Notes: generated from the sequence alone by a model not told the origin. A DNA stretch of 64,000 nucleotides from Myxococcales bacterium (GCA_016794505.1 JAEUJZ010000078.1:124001-188000); one strand, 5' to 3'; positions 19,142 through 36,101 are shown, counted from the stretch's first letter. Made by a program: numbers and translations.

Positions 19142-19495
19142 ATGGAACGCAAGTGGGTACATTTTCTATACGCGATGACCAGCCTGGCGCTGCTGTTCTT
19201 GCTCATCAAGACCGGCGCGTGGGTCTGGGAGTATTTCGCGAAGCCCAAGATGCTCCTCCTCTATGGCGGTGCGACGTTGATTACCGGCGTGGTGGCGTGG
19301 CTCGCTTGGCGCAATGAAGAGTTGTTCAACCTTGCGTCGGAAGTCGTTGCCGAGCTGAGCAAAGTCGCATGGCCCACCCGTCGCGAAACGGGGATGGCTA
19401 CCATCGTGGTCATCGTTACGGTCATTGTGGCGTCGCTGTTCTTGGGTATCTTCGACGCTCTCTGGGCGGCCCTGACGGCTGTCCTTTACGGATAG
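19142..19495 (+). CDS. secE: preprotein translocase subunit SecE
   Basis: 117 residues with three hydrophobic segments: two N-terminal ones (about 9-30 and 38-57) and the conserved one at about 88-112, preceded by the SecE signature ELSKVAWPTRRET. This is the longer three-helix form rather than the minimal single-helix one. SecE clamps SecY in the membrane translocon; secY is encoded later in the same block. Confidence 0.92.
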   Translation: MERKWVHFLYAMTSLALLFLLIKTGAWVWEYFAKPKMLLLYGGATLITGVVAWLAWRNEELFNLASEVVAELSKVAWPTRRETGMATIVVIVTVIVASLFLGIFDALWAALTAVLYG

Positions 19496-19618
19496 GACCT
19501 CGCCTGTCAAAAAAAGAAATACTTTCCAATACATAGAATTTGCTCCTATAAATGGCCAGCGGAAGCTTGTAGCAGGCTGAGGTAATCGAGTTGGAGAGGC
19601 GTTCGCAGCAATGCGGCG

Positions 19619-20155
19619 ATGAATGAGATGGCTCTCAAGTGGTACGTCGTGCATACCTACTCAGGCCACGAGAACAAGGCCCGGCTGGCCTTGCTTGAAC
19701 GCATCAAGCAAGAGAGCATGGACACTGAATTCGGCCAGGTCCTGATTCCAACAGAGTCTGTCCTTGAGATGGTCAAGGGCCAACGCCGCACGACCACCCG
19801 AAAGTTCTATCCTGGCTACATGTTCGTGCAGATGGCGCTCAATGAGCGGACCTATCACCTCGTCAAGAACACGGCTCGCGTGACGGGCTTCTTGGGGGGG
19901 ACAACGCCGACGCCAGTGAACGAGAAAGACATCGCGCAGATTAACTCGCAGATGTCGGAAGGCGCGAACAAGCCCAAGCCGCGTGTCTCGTTTGAAGAAG
20001 GCGAGAACGTGCGCGTTATCAACGGTCCGTTTGCCAACTTCGCCGGCATCGTTGACGAAGTCAAAGCCGAGAAGCAAAAGGTCAAGGTTCGGGTCAGTAT
20101 CTTTGGCCGCGCCACGGCCGTTGAGCTGGACTTCGCTCAGGTCGAAAAAGCCTAG
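19619..20155 (+). CDS. nusG: transcription termination/antitermination factor NusG
   Basis: 178 residues. The NGN domain begins KWYVVHTYSGHE and the KOW domain lies at about 125-175 (GENVRVINGPFANFAGIV). It binds RNA polymerase and links transcription to translation and Rho. Two starts are possible, 19619 and 19628; neither has a strong ribosome-binding site. The 123-base gap before it is AT-rich, with a possible TATAAA near 19546, so a separate promoter is possible. Confidence 0.93.
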   Translation: MNEMALKWYVVHTYSGHENKARLALLERIKQESMDTEFGQVLIPTESVLEMVKGQRRTTTRKFYPGYMFVQMALNERTYHLVKNTARVTGFLGGTTPTPVNEKDIAQINSQMSEGANKPKPRVSFEEGENVRVINGPFANFAGIVDEVKAEKQKVKVRVSIFGRATAVELDFAQVEKA

Positions 20156-20220
20156 GAGCGATCGGCTCGAATCGCGCACGCAGCAAAATCGAATTTCCCA
20201 ACACCACCATCGATATCCCA

Positions 20221-20318
20221 CCGGGGGGTGACCCCGGACTAGGCAAGCTCGGAATCAGCGCAGCGCACATTGGGAACCCGCCGGCACAATAATCTGCTTG
20301 TGTACAACTTGCAGTTGT
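20221..20318 (+). promoter_or_regulatory. structured leader of rplK-rplA (two hairpins)
   Basis: The 225-base nusG-rplK gap contains two perfect short hairpins: CCGGGG/CCCCGG with a 5-base loop (20221-20237) and ACAACT/AGTTGT with a 3-base loop (20304-20318). L11-L1 operons are often repressed by L1 binding their leader, so this is a candidate site. I could not match it to the L1-site consensus. Confidence 0.3.
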
Positions 20319-20380
20319 GCCATACGAGGGCCCGCGTTGCAGTCCGACACGCCTAACGATCGAGCGAAAAGCAAACAGCC

Positions 20381-20821
20381 ATGAAGAAGATCACCGGTTA
20401 CGTCAAGTTGCAGATCCAGGCCGGCAAGGCCAACCCCTCTCCGCCCGTCGGTCCGGCGCTCGGTCAGCATGGCGTCAACATCATGGAATTCTGCAAGGCG
20501 TTCAACGCCCGTACGCAGAACATGGAATCCATGACCATCCCGGTGGTGATCACGGTCTATTCCGATCGCTCGTTCACCTTCGTGACCAAGACGCCGCCGG
20601 CCGCCATTCTGCTGAAGAAGGCGGCTGGCCTGTCGCTGACCAAGAAGCCAGGCTCAGGCTCGAAGACCCCGAACAAGGTCAAGGTCGGCAAGGTCTCGCG
20701 CAAGCAGATCCGTGAAGTCGCGACAGCCAAGCTGTCTGACTTGAACACGACAAACATCGAGAGCGCGATGCGCACCATCGCGGGCACGGCGCGTTCGATG
20801 GGTCTGGAAGTCATCGACTAG
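20381..20821 (+). CDS. rplK: 50S ribosomal protein L11
   Basis: 146 residues with the conserved N-terminal pattern LQIQAGKANPSPPVGPALGQ and an intact C-terminal rRNA-binding domain. L11 forms the GTPase-associated centre with 23S rRNA, where EF-G and EF-Tu act. Nothing in it departs from the family norm. Confidence 0.96.
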   Translation: MKKITGYVKLQIQAGKANPSPPVGPALGQHGVNIMEFCKAFNARTQNMESMTIPVVITVYSDRSFTFVTKTPPAAILLKKAAGLSLTKKPGSGSKTPNKVKVGKVSRKQIREVATAKLSDLNTTNIESAMRTIAGTARSMGLEVID

Positions 20822-20908
20822 GTCGTTCCCAAGCCGTCCCTTATGGACGCAGCCACCGCACTGATCAGCGGTAGACGCGCGATCCGTCGCCGTCGCTAGA
20901 GGAGCCCC

Positions 20909-21619
20909 ATGGCCAAGGTTGGAAAGAAGTTTGCGGCCGCTGCCAAGCTAGTGGACCGCCAGAAGAAGTACTCGATCAAAGACGCATTTGAGCTGTTGCC
21001 GAAGACGAAGATCTCAAGCAAGTTCGACGAAACGGTCGACCTGGCAGTCCGCTTGGGGGTCGATCCCAAGCATGCGGATCAGATGGTCCGTGGTGCGGTT
21101 GTGTTGCCGCACGGAACCGGCAAGAGTGTGCGCGTCGCTGTCTTTGCCAAGGGCGACAAGGTCAAGGAAGCGCAAGAGGCCGGCGCGGATGTAGTTGGCT
21201 CCGATGACTTGGTCGCTCGCATCCAGAACGAGAACTTCCTCGACTTCGACGCTGCCGTGGCGACGCCGGACATGATGGGCTTGGTCGGTAAAATTGGCCG
21301 CCTTCTTGGTCCTCGCGGCCTGATGCCGAACCCGAAGGTCGGAACGGTGACCACTGATGTGAGCCGCGCCGTCCGGGAGTTGAAGGGGGGCCGTGTTGAA
21401 TTCCGTGTCGAAAAGACCGGCATCGTGCATGCGCCGATCGGCAAGGTCTCATTCGGCTCGAAGAAGCTAGAAGAAAACGGGCGTGCCCTGGTTGAGCTCC
21501 TACTCAAGCTCAAGCCGCAGACGGCAAAGGGGACGTACGTCAGGTCAATCACGATCTCCACCACGCTAGGACCGGGCATCAAGCTGGAGCCGAATGAGCT
21601 TCAAGCTGCTCCGGCCTAA
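20909..21619 (+). CDS. rplA: 50S ribosomal protein L1
   Basis: 236 residues of normal length, with the signature KIGRLLGPRGLMPNPKVGTV in the middle. L1 forms the stalk that moves deacylated tRNA from the E site, and represses its own operon in many bacteria. GAGGAGC precedes the ATG. Confidence 0.96.
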   Translation: MAKVGKKFAAAAKLVDRQKKYSIKDAFELLPKTKISSKFDETVDLAVRLGVDPKHADQMVRGAVVLPHGTGKSVRVAVFAKGDKVKEAQEAGADVVGSDDLVARIQNENFLDFDAAVATPDMMGLVGKIGRLLGPRGLMPNPKVGTVTTDVSRAVRELKGGRVEFRVEKTGIVHAPIGKVSFGSKKLEENGRALVELLLKLKPQTAKGTYVRSITISTTLGPGIKLEPNELQAAPA

Positions 21620-21689
21620 CGAACGCATACCCAACGAAGCGCGGCAGTCGTCGCCCAGTACTGGATGCATGCTGCATCACGGACGGGGA

Positions 21690-21745
21690 TGGTGCCGCAG
21701 GTCAAAGATGGCAGGCGCCGCAAGGCTTAATCTCCTGCCGAGACA
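21690..21745 (+). promoter_or_regulatory. ribosomal protein L10 leader
   Basis: GGCAGG (21710-21715) pairs with CCTGCC (21734-21739). Inside it GCC-GCAA-GGC forms a GNRA-capped stem followed by TTAATCT, the pattern characteristic of the L10 leader RNA (kink-turn) bound by the L10(L12) complex. It lies directly before rplJ, where autoregulation is expected. Confidence 0.75.
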
Positions 21746-21760
21746 CGGAGCCCTGGAGCT

Positions 21761-22285
21761 ATGAATCGGGACGAAAAAGCGCAACAGATTGCTGAGCTCA
21801 AAGACAAGCTGCACAAGAGTGCGGCGATTGTGCTCGCTGATTATCGCGGACTGACAGTTCCGGCGGTGACGGCGCTGCGCGAAGAGTTTCGCAAGCAGCA
21901 GTGCGAATACAAGATCTACAAGAACACCCTGGTCAAGCTCGCCATCAAGGGAACGCCCATGGAGAAGATGGGCAAGTACCTGGAAGGCCCGACGGCGCTG
22001 ATCTATTCGTGGGACAGCCCCTCGGTCGCCGCCAAGATCGCTCGTGAGTTCGCCAAGAGCAACGACAAGTTCAAGATCAAGGGCGGATATCTCGAGGGCA
22101 ATGTTCTCGACGACAAGGGTGTGCTGGTCGCGGCCGATATGCCGGGCAAGGACGAGCTTCGTGCCTCCTTGCTGGCGACGTTGGTCGCGCCTGCTACCAA
22201 CTTGGTTCGCACGCTCAACGCTGGTGCGCAGAATTTCGCTTTCGTCATCGATGCACGGAAGCGGCAACTGGAAGCCCAGGGCTAA
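21761..22285 (+). CDS. rplJ: 50S ribosomal protein L10
   Basis: 174 residues. The N-terminal rRNA-binding part contains VLADYRGLTV and FRKQQCEYKIYKNTL, and the C-terminal helix binds L7/L12 dimers. It is preceded by a recognisable L10 leader, so feedback control by its own product is likely. Confidence 0.95.
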   Translation: MNRDEKAQQIAELKDKLHKSAAIVLADYRGLTVPAVTALREEFRKQQCEYKIYKNTLVKLAIKGTPMEKMGKYLEGPTALIYSWDSPSVAAKIAREFAKSNDKFKIKGGYLEGNVLDDKGVLVAADMPGKDELRASLLATLVAPATNLVRTLNAGAQNFAFVIDARKRQLEAQG

Positions 22286-22361
22286 TGGCATGTCGCAGGC
22301 CGCTGGCTTCACTGTGTGATGTCGCGGCCGGACGTGCTCCAACTTCGAGGAGACAACGAAC

Positions 22362-22754
22362 ATGGCTGAAGCAAACTTGGATCAAATTGTTGACCAGCTG
22401 TCCCACCTGACGGTCATGCAGATCGCCCAGCTCACCAAGCAGCTGGAGGACAAGTGGGGCGTCAAGGCCGCTCCGGTGGCCGTGGCAGCTGGCCCGGCGG
22501 CTGGTGGTGGTGGCGCGGCCGCCGCTGAGAAGCCCGCTGAGCAGACAGAGTTCACCGTTGTGCTAAGCAGCGCGGGCGCAAACAAGATCGGCGTCATCAA
22601 GGTCGTCCGCGAGATCACGAGCCTGGGTCTCAAGGAAGCCAAGGATCTGGTCGACGGCTGCCCGAAGGAACTGAAGGCGGGTGTGCCCAAGGACGAGGCT
22701 GAAGCGATCAAGAAGAAGATCGTCGAGGCCGGTGGCCAGGTCGAAGTCAAGTAA
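22362..22754 (+). CDS. rplL: 50S ribosomal protein L7/L12
   Basis: 130 residues. It has an N-terminal dimerisation helix, an Ala/Gly hinge (about 42-60) and the C-terminal factor-binding domain with KIGVIKVVREITSLGLKEAK. It recruits translational GTPases to the ribosome stalk. GGAGACAA lies before the ATG. Confidence 0.96.
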   Translation: MAEANLDQIVDQLSHLTVMQIAQLTKQLEDKWGVKAAPVAVAAGPAAGGGGAAAAEKPAEQTEFTVVLSSAGANKIGVIKVVREITSLGLKEAKDLVDGCPKELKAGVPKDEAEAIKKKIVEAGGQVEVK

Positions 22755-22828
22755 CGGAACGGCAAAAGGAAGCTCGGCGCTGAGACAATTGCTTCACAAA
22801 CGCCAGAGCAGCGTAAGAGTCACGAAGA

Positions 22829-22860
22829 CGGCTCACAGGGACACGTGTCTCTGTGAGCCG
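22829..22860 (+). promoter_or_regulatory. 32-nt near-perfect palindrome between rplL and rpoB
   Basis: Sixteen bases starting CGGCTCACAG are followed at once by their reverse complement ending CTGTGAGCCG, with a single position that forms G-U in RNA. No T-run follows, so it is not a classical terminator. In E. coli the same gap holds an attenuator and an RNase III cleavage hairpin; a similar uncoupling role is likely here. Confidence 0.65.
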
Positions 22861-22931
22861 ATTACCCATTTCTGAAGCTCAAAGGGCTTCAGCCTACGAC
22901 GGACGAAAAGCCGGTCGGAGAAAGGATCTCT

Positions 22932-27125
<4,194 letters not shown>

Positions 27126-27145
27126 ACGAACCAAGGAGAGATTCC

Positions 27146-31423
<4,278 letters not shown>

Positions 31424-31499
31424 CCGTACAAACCTGAGAGGTAAAGCGCACAATCTCCGAGAGAGATTCTGAGAGAAAAGCAGAAGTTCGATCTTTTGC

Positions 31500-31527
31500 T
31501 TGACTCACTTTGCGACCTCCGTATACT
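31500..31527 (+). promoter_or_regulatory. sigma70-type promoter of the rpsL operon
   Basis: TTGACT (31500-31505), 16 bases, then TATACT (31522-31527) in the 180-base rpoC-rpsL gap. It would start transcription near 31534, about 70 bases before rpsL. Confidence 0.65.
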
Positions 31528-31603
31528 GCGTTCCTCTTCGCGATCGGCTGGATGTTGTGTGTGTTCGCGGAGTTGGCGCTTCGAGTAGAGACGAAACAGT
31601 CAG

Positions 31604-31975
31604 ATGCCGACGATTAACCAGCTCGTAAGAAAAGGCCGAGTAAAGCAGGTGCGGAAGACCACCGCGCCAGCTCTCAAGGGGTGTCCGCAGAAGCGCGGTG
31701 TCTGCGTGCGCGTCTATACAACGACACCGAAAAAGCCGAACTCGGCTCTGCGCAAGGTCGCCCGTGTTCGCTTGACCAACCAGATCGAGGTCACGACCTA
31801 TATCCCTGGTGAAGGTCACAACCTTCAGGAACACTCGGTGGTCTTGATTCGCGGTGGCCGCGTCAAGGACCTTCCTGGTGTTCGCTATCACATCGTGCGC
31901 GGCACGCTCGACACTGCAGGTGTTGCCAACCGGCGGCAGGGCCGCTCGAAGTACGGCGCCAAGCGGCCCAAGTAG
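31604..31975 (+). CDS. rpsL: 30S ribosomal protein S12
   Basis: 123 residues, canonical length. The decoding loop TTTPKKPNSALRKVARVRLT and the second loop with GGRVKDLPGVRYH are intact; these contain the Lys residues altered in streptomycin resistance, and both are wild type here. It is the first gene of the str-S10-spc-alpha series. Confidence 0.97.
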   Translation: MPTINQLVRKGRVKQVRKTTAPALKGCPQKRGVCVRVYTTTPKKPNSALRKVARVRLTNQIEVTTYIPGEGHNLQEHSVVLIRGGRVKDLPGVRYHIVRGTLDTAGVANRRQGRSKYGAKRPK

Positions 31976-31990
31976 TAGACGAGGAAATCC

Positions 31991-32479
31991 ATGCCCCGCA
32001 AAGGTGAAGTTCCCAAGCGCGAAGTGCTGCCTGATCCAAAATTCACGGAACAGGCTGATGAAGTCCGCCGCCGCCTGACCAAGTTCATCAACACCGTGAT
32101 GGTGTCGGGCAAGAAGGCGGTTGCAGAGCGCATCGTGTATGGCGCTCTCGACAAGGTCGGCGACCGAGCCAAGGAAGATCCAATCAAGGTCTTCGAGAAG
32201 GCTCTGGGCAATGTGAAGCCCAAGCTAGAAGTAAAGTCTCGTCGCGTGGGTGGTTCGACGTATCAAGTGCCTGTAGATGTTCGACCGGAGCGCTCACAGG
32301 CATTGGGGATGCGCTGGCTGGTCGCGTATTCGCGCACGCGTGGCGAAAAGACGATGACCGAGAAGCTTGCGGCTGAGATTCTCGACGCAGCCAATAATCG
32401 CGGCAATGCCGTCAAGAAGCGCGAAGACACGCACAAGATGGCTGAGGCCAACAAGGCCTTTGCTCACTACCGATGGTAA
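31991..32479 (+). CDS. rpsG: 30S ribosomal protein S7
   Basis: 162 residues, a few longer than the usual 156. It has the N-terminal FINTVMVSGKKAVAERIVY region and GSTYQVPVDVRPERS. S7 nucleates assembly of the 30S head. GAGGAAATCC precedes the ATG. The next gene should be fusA but is tuf. Confidence 0.96.
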   Translation: MPRKGEVPKREVLPDPKFTEQADEVRRRLTKFINTVMVSGKKAVAERIVYGALDKVGDRAKEDPIKVFEKALGNVKPKLEVKSRRVGGSTYQVPVDVRPERSQALGMRWLVAYSRTRGEKTMTEKLAAEILDAANNRGNAVKKREDTHKMAEANKAFAHYRW

Positions 32480-32608
32480 GTGGCGCTCGCAGCGGGTGTT
32501 GGTGATCGCCAAGCCCGCGTGGTCTCGCCAGGACTAAAGGTTCGGATCGCAGAAAGAGGCGGCGCTCAGTACAAAGAGGCTGGCGCCTGAGCACATAAGG
32601 AAATCGCA

Positions 32609-33820
32609 ATGGCTAAGGAAAAATTCGTTCGCTCCAAGCCCCACGTCAACATTGGCACGATCGGCCACGTTGACCATGGCAAGACCACGCTGACTGCGGC
32701 CATCACGAACGTCATGGCCAAGAAAATGGCTGGAAAGTTCCAAGCCATCAGCTATGACCAAGTTGCCAAGGCTTCCGAGTCGCAGGGTCGCCGTGACGAT
32801 ACGAAGATCCTAACTATCGCCGTTTCCCACGTTGAATACGAGTCGGACAAGCGTCACTATGCGCACGTCGACTGCCCAGGTCACGCTGACTACGTCAAAA
32901 ACATGATCACGGGTGCTGCGCAGATGGACGGCGCCATTCTGGTGGTCTCGGCCGTTGATGGCCCGATGCCGCAGACGCGTGAGCACGTTCTTTTGGCGCG
33001 CCAGGTCAACGTGCCGCAGTTGGTTGTCTTCCTGAACAAGGTCGACGTCAACAGTGATCCAGAGCTCCTTGAATTGATTGAGCTCGAAATCCGCGAGCTG
33101 CTCAACAAGTACAAGTTTCCCGGTGACACCGCTCCCATTGTTCGCGGCTCCGCCCTTCAGGCTCTGAATGGGGTGCATAGCGACATCGCTGACGGCGCCA
33201 TCTTCAAGTTGATGGAAGCATGCGATTCGTTCATCCCTGAGCCGGTTCGCGAGACGGATAAGCCGTTCCTCATGCCAGTGGAGGACGTGTTCACGATCTC
33301 GGGTCGTGGCACCGTCGTCACCGGCCGCATTGAGCGTGGTATTGTCAAGGTCGGTGAGACCGTTGAGATCATCGGCTTCAGTGAGACCCGTAACACCGTT
33401 GTCACGGGTGTTGAAATGTTCCGCAAGCTGCTCGATCAGGGCGAGGCGGGTGACAACGTCGGTTGTCTACTGCGCGGCGTGAAGCGTGAAGAGATCGAGC
33501 GAGGCCAGGTTCTGGCCAAGCCTGGCAGCATCAAGCCTCACAAGCGCTTTAAGGCTGAAGTCTATGTTCTAAAGAAGGAAGAGGGCGGGCGCCACACCCC
33601 GTTCTTCACGAACTACCGGCCGCAGTTTTACTTCCGAACCACGGACGTTACTGGTGTGGTTCGCCTACCTGAGGGAGTGGAAATGGTCATGCCGGGTGAC
33701 AACATCCAGATGACCATCGAGTTGATTACGCCCGTCGCTGTCGAGAACCAGCTACGCTTCGCAATTCGCGAAGGCGGCCGCACGGTCGGCGCGGGTGTCG
33801 TCACCGAGATTCTCGAGTAG
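32609..33820 (+). CDS. tuf: elongation factor Tu with divergent switch I
   Basis: 403 residues against the usual 394-397. Delivery of aminoacyl-tRNA is the expected role. GHVDHGKT (19-26), DCPGH and NKVD are intact, and domains 2 and 3 are conventional (GRGTVVTGRIERG; EEGGRHTPFF). Switch I is not: about seven residues are added between 38 and 66, and the near-invariant RGITI is replaced by KILTI. The Mg2+-binding Thr is kept as T69, and SHVEY follows normally. The ribosome-binding site and reading frame are sound. It is the only tuf in the window, follows rpsG directly, and precedes rpsJ. Confidence 0.93.
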   Translation: MAKEKFVRSKPHVNIGTIGHVDHGKTTLTAAITNVMAKKMAGKFQAISYDQVAKASESQGRRDDTKILTIAVSHVEYESDKRHYAHVDCPGHADYVKNMITGAAQMDGAILVVSAVDGPMPQTREHVLLARQVNVPQLVVFLNKVDVNSDPELLELIELEIRELLNKYKFPGDTAPIVRGSALQALNGVHSDIADGAIFKLMEACDSFIPEPVRETDKPFLMPVEDVFTISGRGTVVTGRIERGIVKVGETVEIIGFSETRNTVVTGVEMFRKLLDQGEAGDNVGCLLRGVKREEIERGQVLAKPGSIKPHKRFKAEVYVLKKEEGGRHTPFFTNYRPQFYFRTTDVTGVVRLPEGVEMVMPGDNIQMTIELITPVAVENQLRFAIREGGRTVGAGVVTEILE

Positions 33821-33852
33821 AACCGAACCCTCGCAACCGATAGAAGCTCGAC

Positions 33853-34161
33853 ATGACGACTCCGAAGATCCGAATTCGGCTGAAGGCATACGATCACAAG
33901 TTGCTCGATCAGTCAGCCGGAGAGATCGTAGACACCGCGAAGCGGACCGGTGCAAAAGTTGCAGGTCCGATTCCCTTGCCGACGAAGATCAATAAGTACT
34001 GCGTGCTGCGCTCTGTACACATCGACAAGAAGTCGCGTGAGCAGTTCGAGATTCGTACGCACAAGCGCCTGCTCGATATCCTTGAACCGACGCAGCAGAC
34101 ACTCGATGCGCTGATGAAGCTCGATCTTTCAGCCGGAGTCGATGTCGAGATCAAGACCTGA
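33853..34161 (+). CDS. rpsJ: 30S ribosomal protein S10
   Basis: 102 residues, canonical: IRIRLKAYDHKLLDQSAGEI at the start, then the loop with RTHKRLLDI. S10 is part of the 30S head and, as NusE, of antitermination complexes. It lies 32 bases after tuf. Confidence 0.96.
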   Translation: MTTPKIRIRLKAYDHKLLDQSAGEIVDTAKRTGAKVAGPIPLPTKINKYCVLRSVHIDKKSREQFEIRTHKRLLDILEPTQQTLDALMKLDLSAGVDVEIKT

Positions 34162-34295
34162 ACCCTGAGGAGAGGACGCCTGCACTCAGTGGGTGCTAGG
34201 CATTGATTCCGGCACGGCCCGGCCGTTCCCGCGAACGAGTGCGAGACGGTCGGGCGCCTGCGCGTTTACGCGTGATGTGCCGAAGTAAGAGACCC
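34162..34295 (+). other. gap where rplC is normally found
   Basis: The 134 bases between rpsJ and rplD contain no open frame resembling L3 (about 210 residues) on either strand. They hold only a GC-rich stretch with short self-complementary pieces and the ribosome-binding region of rplD. Confidence 0.8.
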
Positions 34296-34931
34296 ATGGC
34301 TACTTTCGACGTAGTGAATGCCCAAGGGCAGAAAGTGCGGGCCATCGAACTCGATGACTCGGTCTTTGCTGCCGACATCAAAGAACATGTGCTTTGGGAA
34401 GTCGTAAAGCAGCAGCTTGCTGCACGACGTCAGGGCACCCACTCAACCTTGCACCGCGGGGAAGTTCGCGGCGGCGGCAAGAAGCCGTATCGCCAGAAGG
34501 GAACCGGTCAGGCTCGCCAGGGTTCAACGCGAGCGCCGAATCACTGTGGTGGTGCCAAGGTTTTTTCGCCGAAGCCTCGGGACTACGAGTATTCGCTGCC
34601 CAAGAAGGTCAAGCAGGCCGCGCTCCGTTCGGCTCTGTCGCTGCGTGCGAAGGAAAAGCAGCTGATCATTCTTGAAGATGTGAATTTCGAGATACCCAAG
34701 ACCAAGCAGGCAGTTGCTCTGCTGAAGGCCCTCGGTGGAGCCAAGGCTCTGCTCGTGGCTGCGGGCGAGAGTACGACGCTGGCCAAGTCGATGCGTAATC
34801 TACAGAGCGCGAAGTATCTCGCCGTCGAAGGTCTGAATACCTACGACATCCTCAAACATCCCTCGCTGATCATCACTGAGAAGACAGCGAAGGCTATCGC
34901 GTCGCGGCTTAGCCTGCGGTCGGCGTCGTAA
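34296..34931 (+). CDS. rplD: 50S ribosomal protein L4
   Basis: 211 residues from the ATG at 34296, the start of MATFDVVNAQGQKV. A longer in-frame reading begins upstream, but its Arg-rich extension is unlike L4. The long rRNA-tunnel loop (RGGGKKPYRQKGTGQARQGS) is intact. L4 lines the exit tunnel. Confidence 0.95.
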   Translation: MATFDVVNAQGQKVRAIELDDSVFAADIKEHVLWEVVKQQLAARRQGTHSTLHRGEVRGGGKKPYRQKGTGQARQGSTRAPNHCGGAKVFSPKPRDYEYSLPKKVKQAALRSALSLRAKEKQLIILEDVNFEIPKTKQAVALLKALGGAKALLVAAGESTTLAKSMRNLQSAKYLAVEGLNTYDILKHPSLIITEKTAKAIASRLSLRSAS

Positions 34932-34941
34932 GGGTGCTGCG

Positions 34942-35265
34942 ATGAAGCCACATCAGATCATCAAGCGGCCGTTGCTGACGGAAAAGAGCAATCGTCTAAA
35001 AGAGGGAGGCGGTCAGCTTGGCGCGGACCAAGATTCTCTGCGGCCTCAGGTTGCTTTTGAGGTGCATAGCGACGCAAACAAGATCCAGATCCGTGATGCG
35101 GTGAAGGCCTTGTTTCCAGATGTTCAAATTGCCGACGTCCGCACCCTGATCGTGCGCGGCAAGGTGAAGCGCATTGGCCGTTGGATCGGTCAGCGGTCCA
35201 ACTGGAAAAAGGCCATCGTGACCCTGCAGGCCGGCCACAAGATCGAGTTCTTTGAGGGTGTGTAA
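34942..35265 (+). CDS. rplW: 50S ribosomal protein L23
   Basis: 107 residues. IIKRPLLTEKSNRL opens it and IRDAVKALFPDVQIADVRTL follows. About ten residues (GGGQLGADQDSLRP region) are added in the first loop compared with typical L23. L23 sits at the tunnel exit and docks trigger factor and SRP. The stop overlaps the rplB ATG by one base. Confidence 0.94.
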   Translation: MKPHQIIKRPLLTEKSNRLKEGGGQLGADQDSLRPQVAFEVHSDANKIQIRDAVKALFPDVQIADVRTLIVRGKVKRIGRWIGQRSNWKKAIVTLQAGHKIEFFEGV

Positions 35266-36095
35266 TGGGCATCAAAGTTTATAAGCCGACTTCGCCCGGT
35301 CGACGTGGAATGACCGGGTTTGACTTCACTGAAGTCACCAAGGATCGCCCCGAGAAGTCGCTGACGAAAGGGGCCAAGCAGCCGGCAGGCCGTAACAATC
35401 AGGGTCGAATCACGACTCGGTTTCATGGCGGCGGCCATAAGCAGCGCTATAGGACCATCGACTTCAAGCGCAAGAAGACCGGTATCCCAGCCAAAGTGGC
35501 GGCTGTTGAATATGACCCCAACCGCACATGCCGAATCGCCCTTCTGCACTATGCAGATGGCGACAAGAGCTATATCCTCTGTCCTGATAAGCTCACCGTC
35601 GGTGATACGGTTATCTCGGCGAATAGCGCTGACATCAAGCCGGGCAACTCCCTTCCGCTTCGTTTCATTCCACTTGGAACCCCGATCCACAACATCGAGT
35701 TAAAGATCGGTGGCGGTGGCCAGCTGGTTCGTTCGGCTGGGAGTGCGGCTCAGCTGATGTCCAAGGAAGGTGATTGGGCTCAGGTGCGTTTGCCATCCGG
35801 CGAAGTTCGTCGCGTGCATATGAGCTGTCGCGCGACGGTCGGCCAAGTGGGTAACTTGGACCACGCCAACGTTCAGTGGGGCAAGGCCGGTCGTATGCGC
35901 TGGAAGGGCCAGAGGCCGCACAACCGTGGCGTGACCATGAACCCTGTCGATCACCCGATGGGTGGCGGCGAGGGTCGTTCGTCCGGAGGTCGTCATCCCT
36001 GTTCGCCATGGGGCATGCCGACCAAGGGATACAAGACGCGAAAGAACAAGAGCACGGACAAGTTCATCGTTCGTCGCCGCGGAAGCAAGGGGTAA
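35265..36095 (+). CDS. rplB: 50S ribosomal protein L2
   Basis: 276 residues, canonical length, with the C-terminal signature NPVDHPMGGGEGR near the peptidyl-transferase centre. It starts TAATG-style on the rplW stop codon, so translation is coupled. Confidence 0.97.
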   Translation: MGIKVYKPTSPGRRGMTGFDFTEVTKDRPEKSLTKGAKQPAGRNNQGRITTRFHGGGHKQRYRTIDFKRKKTGIPAKVAAVEYDPNRTCRIALLHYADGDKSYILCPDKLTVGDTVISANSADIKPGNSLPLRFIPLGTPIHNIELKIGGGGQLVRSAGSAAQLMSKEGDWAQVRLPSGEVRRVHMSCRATVGQVGNLDHANVQWGKAGRMRWKGQRPHNRGVTMNPVDHPMGGGEGRSSGGRHPCSPWGMPTKGYKTRKNKSTDKFIVRRRGSKG

Positions 36096-36101
36096 GGCTC
36101 G

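Noticed and set aside
32741..32830. The odd switch I of EF-Tu as a sequencing frameshift pair
   Set aside because: I read the other frames: the +1 frame meets a stop (TAA within ATCCTAACT) and none gives RGITI. Codon use through the segment is normal, so the change looks real.
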